6,019 bases of DNA from an uncultured Barnesiella sp. (GTDB taxonomy: Bacteria > Bacteroidota > Bacteroidia > Bacteroidales > Barnesiellaceae_A). Shown here piece by piece: positions 1 through 5,953 of this stretch (position 1 is its first letter; each line of letters begins with the position of its first letter). A model generated the notes under the pieces. It had not been told where the DNA came from. It ran no database searches and saw only the letters and a program-made list of their open reading frames with translations. Position numbers and translations under genes: made by a program. The stretch is from contig CAJGDT010000102.1 in the NCBI GenBank assembly GCA_904502265.1, positions 1 to 6,019 on the forward strand. The letters are read 5' to 3'.

Positions 1-5
1 AAAGT

Positions 6-56
6 AAATAACCAAGGCAGGTTACATCCTGTAGATGTAGCCTGCCTTGGTTATTT
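6..56. terminator. Long inverted repeat, probable (bidirectional) transcription terminator
   Basis: Two 21-base arms, 6-26 and 36-56, are inverted complements apart from one position (22 against 40) and enclose a 9-base loop. The site lies 15 bases beyond the stop codon of the beta-barrel gene, where a terminator for that leftward unit is expected, and T-rich tracts flank it on both sides. On a plus-strand transcript the odd position is a G-U wobble; on the minus-strand transcript it is a C-A mismatch. The hairpin is therefore marginally better suited to rightward transcription and may also stop a gene entering from the left of the window. The structure is seen directly; the terminator function is inferred. 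Confidence 0.8.
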
Positions 57-71
57 CGTTGTATTTTATAA

Positions 72-695
72 TCAGAATATTACACCCAGATTAAAACCTA
101 TATTATTAAGGCCATTGAGGGTATAAATAAGACATTGACTTTGATTGGTCGAATAGCTGTAATACAATGCCAAGTGTATACCTGTACGATTGCTTGACGA
201 AGGGAATATCGATACACCCACCTCTGGTTGAACATTGAATCCCCACGACTCGTCGTAGAAATCCAACACGCTATTTATCGACGACATGCGCACATAGTTG
301 GCACCTATCTTAGCAGCTACATAAGGTTCGAACATAGAATCTTCGATAAAACGATACTTCAACAATGCGCCGAAGGGTATTTGAAATATACGTTGTACCT
401 GGTCGGTATAGAGTGCACTTGATGAGGAGAGTTGCAACACTTGCGCCTCTACATACTCATTGTTGGTATGGAAAGAGCCATATAGACCCAATGCCAACTT
501 AGGAGCTACATAGTATCCACCCTCAAAGTTCATACCCCATCCGGTTGCTACATTAGCAAAATCGGTGAAAACCGGGGCATTAAACTGCCAGTCTAAGTTG
601 AAATATGTCGATTTATACGACTGTGCTTGAGCTGTAGTAGGTATCATGGCTACACACAATAGCAATACGACAGCTAATATTTTTGTAGTCTTCAT
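72..695 (-). CDS. Small outer-membrane beta-barrel protein (porin-family / OMP_b-brl-like)
   Basis: This 207-residue protein is predicted to sit in the outer membrane; no substrate or partner can be named. It has a clear Sec signal peptide (residues 1-24: KTTK, a hydrophobic core, then an AQA|Q signal peptidase I site). The mature part alternates polar and hydrophobic residues in Gly/aromatic-rich strands near 52-63, 65-75, 102-116, 121-136, 151-164, 170-182 and 197-207. That would suit a barrel of about eight strands. The segment around 121-136 (FEPYVAAKIGANY) resembles a strand pair common in this family, and the chain ends in Phe, as barrel proteins recognised by the BAM complex typically do. 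The start has an A/T-only leader and no Shine-Dalgarno sequence. It lies 28 bases after the lipoprotein gene and is probably co-transcribed with it. A few residues just after the signal could instead form a periplasmic extension. The barrel fold is confident; the function is unknown. Confidence 0.8.
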   Translation of the reverse strand: MKTTKILAVVLLLCVAMIPTTAQAQSYKSTYFNLDWQFNAPVFTDFANVATGWGMNFEGGYYVAPKLALGLYGSFHTNNEYVEAQVLQLSSSSALYTDQVQRIFQIPFGALLKYRFIEDSMFEPYVAAKIGANYVRMSSINSVLDFYDESWGFNVQPEVGVSIFPSSSNRTGIHLALYYSYSTNQSQCLIYTLNGLNNIGFNLGVIF

Positions 696-723
696 CTTAT
701 ATTTTTTTTACAAAGTCCTATTA

Positions 724-1377
724 TTATTGTTTTGTTGCCTTGATATAGGGCGATTGGTCAAATGCTTGGTAAATTGCTGCTACAGCATTAGATATATTGA
801 GTTGGTTGCTCGACTCTACACCGCTCAAGCAAGCTGTCCACACAAACGGAACGTGCTTTTTACTCTCGTCGGCCTCTTTCAAGGCAATCATTTCAACTGC
901 TACAATACCGGTTGTGTACGAATAGGTTACAGGGTACGGATAATAGGGATACCAATCGTTGTAATAGGGATCCCAATAATCGAAGGGCCAATAGTAATAG
1001 TAGTCATACCACCAATAAGGGTAATCATAACCCACATAGGTACTGGTGTGCTTGATATAGCTGGTAATCATGCCCAAGTCGGCCTCAGCACGATCATATA
1101 CTTGGGTATAGCCACATCGGTGCATTTCATCACTCAGTACTTCCAAGATAGTGCGAGCTCGCACATCCTGGCTCGAAATATACTCAGGTTCGCTCTTACT
1201 ATCATTGAGCAGAAGCACACTGTCGGGCAAATAGAAGGTCTTATACTCTGAAAAGTCAAACTCCTCATCGTAGTGGGTGTACACCAACAAATCGTTGGAT
1301 AGTCGACTCCAATCGGGCTCCTTCTGACAGCCCACGAGTGCTATAGCGAGAAGTATCAGTGTAAGTAGCTTTTTCAT
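724..1377 (-). CDS. DUF4136-like lipoprotein with Tyr/Trp-rich insert
   Basis: This 217-residue protein is predicted to be a lipoprotein. Residues 1-16 form a short signal ending in a lipobox (LVGC), with Cys17 as the lipidation site. The next residues (QKEPD) loosely resemble the charged export signal that sends some Bacteroidota lipoproteins to the cell surface, so surface exposure is possible but unproven. The rest suits DUF4136: an early segment with DFSEYKTFYLPDS (41-53), a helical part with RTILEVLSDEMHRCGY (75-90), EADLGMITSYI (98-108), a Tyr-rich middle, a GIVAVEMIAL strand (157-166) and a C-terminal helix with ISNAVAAIYQAF (195-206). Residues 117-148 are extreme: 21 of 32 are aromatic and all the others are Asp, Asn or Pro. 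It is the first gene of a two-gene unit with the beta-barrel gene and has its own candidate promoter. The molecular role of the family is not established. The family call rests on layout and motifs, not on a search. Confidence 0.78.
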   Translation of the reverse strand: MKKLLTLILLAIALVGCQKEPDWSRLSNDLLVYTHYDEEFDFSEYKTFYLPDSVLLLNDSKSEPEYISSQDVRARTILEVLSDEMHRCGYTQVYDRAEADLGMITSYIKHTSTYVGYDYPYWWYDYYYYWPFDYWDPYYNDWYPYYPYPVTYSYTTGIVAVEMIALKEADESKKHVPFVWTACLSGVESSNQLNISNAVAAIYQAFDQSPYIKATKQ

Positions 1378-1419
1378 ACTAAATTCACATTATTGTTTTA
1401 TAATTCATTTATTATTTTG

Positions 1420-1453
1420 CAAATATATAAAATTAAATTGTTTTAGAAGCAAA
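1420..1453 (-). promoter_or_regulatory. Candidate Bacteroidota-type promoter of the lipoprotein/beta-barrel unit
   Basis: On the minus strand, 1420-1427 reads TATATTTG, an exact match to the Bacteroidota -7 consensus TAnnTTTG. A TTTG at 1450-1453 could be the -33 element; the 22-base spacer is slightly long. Transcription would start near 1413, giving a leader of roughly 35 A/T-rich bases before the lipoprotein start codon. A/T-rich DNA can match such motifs by chance, but the position between a terminator and the next gene supports it. Confidence 0.5.
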
Positions 1454-1508
1454 CAGTCAGGATAAATCGAACCTTGCCCAAATAACAACAGAGCGCACAT
1501 ATATAAAG

Positions 1509-1542
1509 CATAGTCCCCGAAAGTGAACTTTCGGGGACTATG
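1509..1542. terminator. Perfect 15-bp hairpin terminator after the TPR gene
   Basis: The arms 1509-1523 and 1528-1542 are perfect complements around a 4-base loop, with a CCCCG/CGGGG core. The hairpin lies 36 bases beyond the stop codon of the TPR gene. In the leftward direction the stem is followed by CTTTATATAT, a modest U-rich tract; in the rightward direction it is followed by a T-rich stretch. It separates the four-gene unit on the right from the envelope pair on the left. Confidence 0.82.
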
Positions 1543-1578
1543 TAGATTTTCTATCTATTTATATATTGGTTATCGGTG

Positions 1579-3171
1579 TTAGAACATTTCGCTATAATTT
1601 CTGACAAGCTCCCTGTACTCGGCATCATTGCGCAAAGGAGCCAACGATGTTGGAGAGTCATACTCAAAATAGAGATTGAAATAGTCACCATATCCTGCCT
1701 TAAGAGCCTTTTCAAGATACTCATAAGCCTTCGCTTTATTGCCGGTATGGGTATACAAGCATGCAGCGTTATAGTAATCCTCGGGGGCCGGAATGCCCTT
1801 TATTGACTGCATAACTTGCTCCATCCAGGTCTCAGCCTCTGCAATACGTCCCAATCGAGCCAAAGCAAAGCCGCGACATGAGGCAAAAGTGGGTACCTCT
1901 TCATTCACTCCTAACATCATTTCATAGTTGCTCACAGCCATGTCAACATCCTGCAATGTTGCATATGTATCGCCTCGCAACAAGTAAAGCGATGCATTAT
2001 CGGCACTACACAACAATGCCTCGTTGTAATGCTCCAACGCAGCCTCAGTATTACCTTGCTCCATTGCAAGCATAGCACGCTGCATGAGTACATCGACATG
2101 GGTCATATCAAATGTTGATGCTACGGCAATATCGGCCTTTGCATTTTCATAATCGCCCATTACTCGATACAACTTACTACGGGTAATATAGTAGGACATT
2201 TGGTCACCCTTCATTTTTATTGCAGTACTTACATCCTCAACAGCATAGTCGAACTGACCCAATCGCATGTAACAAAAACCACGATTAAAATATACCGTAT
2301 GAAAGTGCAATAGATTCTTCTCAATAATTGTATTCCAATCCTTTATAGAGGCCGAATAATGCTGATTATTCATGTGTATTGCACCGCGAATAAAGTAGTA
2401 GAAACCCTTTTCATCGGCATTTTCTATAGCAAGTGACAAAGCATCAATAACAGGCTCGTAAGCGATAGACGATAGCGCATTGATACCGGCAACCGAGCGA
2501 CGGTTGTCGCCAAAAGTCATAGCCATAACATAGTCATCGGCTGCTTTGCGCCACTCTCCCATTTCCTCATAGATTGCAGCACGATTCAGGTAGAAATCAA
2601 CATTTGAAGGGTTGGCATTTTGTGCTTTTTCGAGATTTTCATGACACAACCCTATATTGTTTTCCTTGTAGGCTATTACACCCAAGCCTAAGTAGGCCTC
2701 TTGACAACGAACATCTCGACGCAACAAAAGCTGGTAATCCTCTTTGGCCTCACGATATCGCTTCATGTCGCGTAACAAATCGGCTCGGCTTATCAATGAA
2801 TATCGCGAATTGGGTTCCAATACAAGTGCCTCATTAAAATCAGCAAGTGCTTTGTCGTCTTTATCCCACATTTCATAAATAAGACCTCTGATGGTGTAGG
2901 CCTGCGACAGGTCTGAAGCCGCCTCGCGAGGATAATATCTGATTGCTTCGTTTAGGTCGTCCATGGCGCGATTATAGTCACCATAACGATAATACTCTTT
3001 GGCTCGATTGAAGTAGGTAACATAGTCTTGTGGATTTTCTCGCAACATCGATGCGTAGGTATCCATTATAACACGAACCATAGGATTATTCATATAACTA
3101 CTTGCTTGAGCGCAAACCATGAGGGGCAATAGCAGAACAAGGAAAGATAGTGTGCGGAATGTGATCTTCAT
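1579..3171 (-). CDS. Exported tetratricopeptide-repeat (TPR) protein
   Basis: This 530-residue protein has a signal peptide (about 1-23: MKITFR, a Leu-rich core, then CAQA|S) followed by TPR units almost to the end. Recognisable repeats with the W/L-G-Y-A-A-P pattern lie near 48-81, 88-121, 122-155, 156-189, 190-223, 256-288, 291-324, 325-357, 358-391, 392-425 and 464-497. The stretch 224-255 is less regular, perhaps a degenerate repeat. The C-terminus (505-530, with SLAPLRNDAEYRELV) matches a cap often seen at the end of TPR arrays. TPR superhelices bind other proteins, so a periplasmic or membrane-associated scaffold or adaptor is the likely role; no enzymatic domain is visible. Cys20 lies in the signal peptide, but MVC is a poor lipobox, so signal peptidase I processing is preferred. 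The gene starts 29 bases after rsmE with no terminator or clear promoter between them. It is last in its unit. Confidence 0.87.
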   Translation of the reverse strand: MKITFRTLSFLVLLLPLMVCAQASSYMNNPMVRVIMDTYASMLRENPQDYVTYFNRAKEYYRYGDYNRAMDDLNEAIRYYPREAASDLSQAYTIRGLIYEMWDKDDKALADFNEALVLEPNSRYSLISRADLLRDMKRYREAKEDYQLLLRRDVRCQEAYLGLGVIAYKENNIGLCHENLEKAQNANPSNVDFYLNRAAIYEEMGEWRKAADDYVMAMTFGDNRRSVAGINALSSIAYEPVIDALSLAIENADEKGFYYFIRGAIHMNNQHYSASIKDWNTIIEKNLLHFHTVYFNRGFCYMRLGQFDYAVEDVSTAIKMKGDQMSYYITRSKLYRVMGDYENAKADIAVASTFDMTHVDVLMQRAMLAMEQGNTEAALEHYNEALLCSADNASLYLLRGDTYATLQDVDMAVSNYEMMLGVNEEVPTFASCRGFALARLGRIAEAETWMEQVMQSIKGIPAPEDYYNAACLYTHTGNKAKAYEYLEKALKAGYGDYFNLYFEYDSPTSLAPLRNDAEYRELVRNYSEMF

Positions 3172-3200
3172 AAAATTCAGTATTTGGGTATTTATACTCT

Positions 3201-3917
3201 TTATTCAAGAGAGGCTATTTCATTGATTGTATGTATTGTGTGGCATGCTACAACACCGGCTGTCTCGGTGCGCAAGCGCGATGCTCCCAGCGATATAGGC
3301 ACATAGCCGTTGGCCAGTGCCAACTCTACCTCCTCGGGGCTGAAGTCTCCCTCGGGGCCTATCAATATACGAGCTCGCGAACCAGGCTTGTAGCATTGTG
3401 ACAAGAGTCTCCGCTCGCTATCGGCATGACAGTGTGCAATAAACTTTTGTCCGTCATACTCCTCGCGCACATAACGGTCAAAGGGGGTCATCTCTTCAAG
3501 ACGAGGCAAGACGGCCTTCAGGCTCTGCTTCATAGCCGACACGAGTATCTTCTCGATACGCTCACCTTTAAGCTCCTTACGCTCTGAAAATCTACACAAG
3601 AGAGGCACAATAGCATCGACACCCATTTCGGTAGTCTTTTCGGCAAACCACTCAATGCGATCGAGGTTTTTAGTAGGTGCTATGGCTATCTCTATTTCAC
3701 CGGCCCAATGCGAAGGTTGGCTTATCTCTTCCAAGATACGCACGCCACAACGCTTGTTGTGAGCCAATGTTATCTCAGCACGGTAGAATTTTCCGCAACC
3801 ATCTATAAGGCCTATCTCATCGCCTTCGCTAAGTCGCAACACGCGCACACAATGACCACTCTCTACCTCGGGCAGAGTAAGGGTTTGTGCTATATCGGGA
3901 GTATAAAAAAGATGCAT
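3201..3917 (-). CDS. rsmE: 16S rRNA (uracil-1498-N3)-methyltransferase RsmE
   Basis: RsmE transfers a methyl group from S-adenosylmethionine to N3 of U1498 in helix 44 of 16S rRNA, near the decoding centre, acting on the assembled 30S subunit in the cytoplasm. The 238-residue length is close to the E. coli enzyme. An N-terminal PUA-like RNA-binding part (about 1-70) contains HCVRVLRLSEGD (22-33). The SPOUT-class knotted methyltransferase domain (about 73-238) contains KTTEMGVDAIVPL (94-106) and the two family hallmarks that form the SAM-binding knot: IGPEGDFSPEE (186-196) and SLGASRLRTETA (209-220). No key motif is missing. The start codon lies 10 bases after the stop of the nucleoside permease gene, which suggests coupled translation from one message. 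Confidence 0.96.
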   Translation of the reverse strand: MHLFYTPDIAQTLTLPEVESGHCVRVLRLSEGDEIGLIDGCGKFYRAEITLAHNKRCGVRILEEISQPSHWAGEIEIAIAPTKNLDRIEWFAEKTTEMGVDAIVPLLCRFSERKELKGERIEKILVSAMKQSLKAVLPRLEEMTPFDRYVREEYDGQKFIAHCHADSERRLLSQCYKPGSRARILIGPEGDFSPEEVELALANGYVPISLGASRLRTETAGVVACHTIHTINEIASLE

Positions 3918-3927
3918 AGAATTATTT

Positions 3928-5154
3928 TTATGCTTTTACGTCTTCGGGATTGTGTTTATAACGGAATACTATGGCAAACAAGATGGCTACAACCAATGCA
4001 TAGCCGGCAAAGAAAAACCATGAGTTGGGCCAACCATACACATCTACCACCTTACCGGCAGCATACGATCCTATCGTAGCACCAAGGCCGTTTGTCATCA
4101 TCATAAATACACCTTGTGCACTGGCACGTATTGCCGGCGCTGTTTCTTTCTCGACATATAGCGAACCTGATATATTAAAGAAATCGAACGCTACGCCATA
4201 TACTATCATAGAGAGTATAAGCATCCACACACCGGTACCGGGATTGCCCAATCCCAATAGAGCAAAACGCAATACCCATGCCAGCATACTGATGAGCATT
4301 ACATTCTTGATACCATAACGTTTCAAAAAGAAAGGAATGAGCAATATACACAATGTCTCGCTCAATTGTGAGAGCGATATGAGAATATTGGCATGCTCCA
4401 CACCGAAGGTTCCGTCATACTCGGGAATAGCACCAAAGTAATTGGTCAAGAAGCTATTGGCGAAGGCATTGGTAATCTGCAATGACACACCCAAGAATAT
4501 CGAGAAGACAAAGAAGATAGCCATACGTTTTTCCTTGAACAAAGCAAAGGCACGCAAGCCTAATGCATCGACCCAATTACCCTCGGTAGCCTTCTTGCTT
4601 ACATCGCAATGAGGCAAAGTAAACGAATAGCAACCCAGCACGATACCTACTGCGGCCGAAAAATAGAGCTGGCTTGCACTTTGTGCAAAACCAAGAAGAT
4701 CTACAGCAATCATCGAACAAATAAAGCCCACTGTACCCCACACTCGAATGGGAGGAAAATCTTTTATCGCATCCAATCCATTCTTATTCAACGCATTATA
4801 CGCTACGGTGTTAGACAAAGAAATAGTGGGCATGTAGAAGATAACTGCAAGCAAGACCGCTACAAAAAGTGATGAATATTCGGTTTGATTGGCCGCATAA
4901 ATCATGCATCCTGCACTTAATAAGTGCAACAAACCCAACAAGCGTTGTGCCGGAATCCAACGATCGGCTACCACACCCATCAGTGCGGGCATAAAAAGCG
5001 AAGCTATACCCATGGTGGCAAAGAAACTACCTATTTGCACACCTGTAAAATGCAAGCTACCACCAAGATATGCACCCAGTGAGATAAGCCAAGCTCCCCA
5101 CACACCATATTGTAGGAAGTTCATTAAGATAAGACGTAACTTAATGTTTTTCAT
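3928..5154 (-). CDS. nupG: NupG-type nucleoside:H+ symporter (MFS)
   Basis: This is an inner-membrane major facilitator family transporter of the Nuc_H_symport group, which imports nucleosides with protons. The 408 residues are close to the 418 of E. coli NupG. Sequence from the start to the last helix resembles remembered NupG: FLQYGVWGAWL (13-23), FMPALMGVVADRW (54-66), DFPPIRVWGT (132-141), FALFKEKRMAIFF (203-215), LQITNAFANSFL (225-236), FFLKRYGIKNVM (275-286), AWVLRFAL (292-299), SMIVYGVAFDFFNISGS (315-331) and IRASAQGVFMMMTNG (342-356). About twelve hydrophobic segments can be traced, with a central charged loop near 183-210. The start fits the family's usual MNxKxxL beginning. It lies 20 bases after the BFN-family gene and 10 bases before rsmE. 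The substrate range (purine and pyrimidine nucleosides, or narrower as in XapB) cannot be settled from the sequence. Confidence 0.92.
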   Translation of the reverse strand: MKNIKLRLILMNFLQYGVWGAWLISLGAYLGGSLHFTGVQIGSFFATMGIASLFMPALMGVVADRWIPAQRLLGLLHLLSAGCMIYAANQTEYSSLFVAVLLAVIFYMPTISLSNTVAYNALNKNGLDAIKDFPPIRVWGTVGFICSMIAVDLLGFAQSASQLYFSAAVGIVLGCYSFTLPHCDVSKKATEGNWVDALGLRAFALFKEKRMAIFFVFSIFLGVSLQITNAFANSFLTNYFGAIPEYDGTFGVEHANILISLSQLSETLCILLIPFFLKRYGIKNVMLISMLAWVLRFALLGLGNPGTGVWMLILSMIVYGVAFDFFNISGSLYVEKETAPAIRASAQGVFMMMTNGLGATIGSYAAGKVVDVYGWPNSWFFFAGYALVVAILFAIVFRYKHNPEDVKA

Positions 5155-5174
5155 ACGATACCTGTTTGTTAAAT

Positions 5175-5756
5175 CTATATTTTTCGTTTTTGTAATATTT
5201 CCTGTATAGCAGCCGCTTCCTCGTAGGCCTCAATAGCAACAGCACGTTCTATACGATGCTTCAACTCACTATCGCTCATAGCCTCATAGTCGTCGCTCTG
5301 CGCCGGGGCCGATGTTACACTTTCGTCTTGTCGCTCAAGGAGTGCAGGCTCAAATCCTGCCACATTGAGTACATCGCGTGCCATATATATGGGGGCCTGC
5401 GTGCGCAATGCCAACGCTACAGCATCCGACGTACGCGAGTCGACCAGCTCTACCTCTCCATCCCTATTGAGTGTAAGAGTTGAGTAGAACACTCCTTTGT
5501 CAAATCTGTAGATAAAAACCTCCTCCAGATGCACACCATAACGATTAGTTATCGAGAGCAAGAGATCGTGAGTCATAGGGCGCGGCGGGTCGAGTTTCTC
5601 TACACTGAGAGCTATAGACTGCGCCTCGGCAGTGCCCACAACCACGGGTACACGACGAGTATCACCCTCATCGGCAAGCAACAATACATACGCCCCTTGT
5701 TGTAAGTGGCTGTATGTAATACCCAATACTTTTACTTGTACTTTGTTGCTTCTCAT
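5175..5756 (-). CDS. Bifunctional nuclease family protein (BFN/DUF151) with C-terminal UVR-like motif
   Basis: This 193-residue, probably cytoplasmic protein has two parts. Residues about 5-135 match the BFN (DUF151) domain: VKVLGITYSHLQQGAYVLLLAD (8-29), RRVPVVVGTAEAQSIAL (34-50), PPRPMTHDLL (57-66), EEVFIYRFDKGVFYSTL (78-94) and the conserved SRTSDAVALALRTQAPIY (107-124). Residues 137-160 form a Ser/Asp/Ala-rich linker. Residues 162-192 (DSELKHRIERAVAIEAYEEAAAIQEILQKRK) resemble the UVR helical hairpin found at contacts between UvrB and UvrC. The family name comes from reported DNase and RNase activity of plant members; whether bacterial members are nucleases is not firmly established. It is the first gene of the four-gene unit, with a candidate promoter and a leader of about 70 bases. 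A BFN-UVR arrangement is, to my knowledge, common in Bacteroidota. Confidence 0.9.
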   Translation of the reverse strand: MRSNKVQVKVLGITYSHLQQGAYVLLLADEGDTRRVPVVVGTAEAQSIALSVEKLDPPRPMTHDLLLSITNRYGVHLEEVFIYRFDKGVFYSTLTLNRDGEVELVDSRTSDAVALALRTQAPIYMARDVLNVAGFEPALLERQDESVTSAPAQSDDYEAMSDSELKHRIERAVAIEAYEEAAAIQEILQKRKI

Positions 5757-5807
5757 TACACTCTACTTTTGGAAAGTTTAATCTCTACAGCCTTTTGTGT
5801 AGCCACA

Positions 5808-5832
5808 CAATATGGCAATAAACATCATATTG
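5808..5832. repeat. Short inverted repeat next to the candidate -7 element
   Basis: CAATATG (5808-5814) and CATATTG (5826-5832) are perfect complements separated by 11 bases, and the outer arm directly abuts the candidate -7 element at 5833-5840. It falls at the predicted transcription start, so it could act as an operator or as a weak hairpin at the 5' end of the message. Seven A/T-rich base pairs can easily occur by chance, and nothing matches a named regulator site. Confidence 0.3.
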
Positions 5833-5862
5833 CAAATGTACACAATATCGAGCAAAAACAAT
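5833..5862 (-). promoter_or_regulatory. Candidate Bacteroidota-type promoter of the BFN-nupG-rsmE-TPR unit
   Basis: On the minus strand, 5833-5840 reads TACATTTG, an exact match to the -7 consensus TAnnTTTG. An ATTG at 5859-5862 is a one-mismatch candidate for the -33 TTTG, with an 18-base spacer. Transcription would start near 5826, about 70 bases before the BFN-family start codon. The element lies between the upstream terminator and the first gene of the unit, as expected. Confidence 0.52.
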
Positions 5863-5906
5863 GCCTATTTATCGTTATAGAATTGAAAAATCACAGCTAT
5901 AAACAA

Positions 5907-5934
5907 GAAAACGCACCCCACGGGGTGCGTTTTC
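5907..5934. terminator. Strong hairpin terminator of the upstream gene
   Basis: The arms 5907-5919 and 5922-5934 pair perfectly over 13 bp around a 2-base spacer, so the outermost loop pair probably opens. The core is CGCACCCC/GGGGTGCG, flanked by an A-run on one side and a T-run on the other, giving a U-rich tail in either direction. It lies 19 bases beyond the stop codon of the partial gene at the right edge and before the promoter of the next unit, so it most likely ends that gene. Confidence 0.88.
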
Positions 5935-5953
5935 CATTATTCGTTCGTTTCAA

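Noticed and set aside
646..1251. A 201-residue open frame on the plus strand opposite the lipoprotein gene
   Set aside because: Its Ile/Val-rich translation (for example IVIVVIPPIRVIITHIG) is the mirror of Tyr codons (TAT/TAC read as ATA/GTA) in the Tyr-rich lipoprotein. There is no family resemblance and the overlap with a convincing gene is extensive.
1579..3171. Lipoprotein signal in the TPR protein (Cys20)
   Set aside because: The residues before Cys20 (LMV) do not form a good lipobox, whereas a normal signal peptidase I site (AQA|S) follows directly.
3172..3200. A separate promoter or terminator between rsmE and the TPR gene
   Set aside because: The 29-base gap is A/T-rich but contains no hairpin and no TAnnTTTG element with a matching -33 element, so co-transcription is simpler.
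3708..4079. A 123-residue plus-strand open frame straddling the start of rsmE and the end of nupG
   Set aside because: It lies opposite two well-supported genes and has no recognisable domain or leader.
5757..5953. A riboswitch or small RNA between the partial gene and the BFN gene
   Set aside because: Only short A/T-rich inverted repeats and the terminator are visible; nothing matches the conserved core of a riboswitch class that I know.
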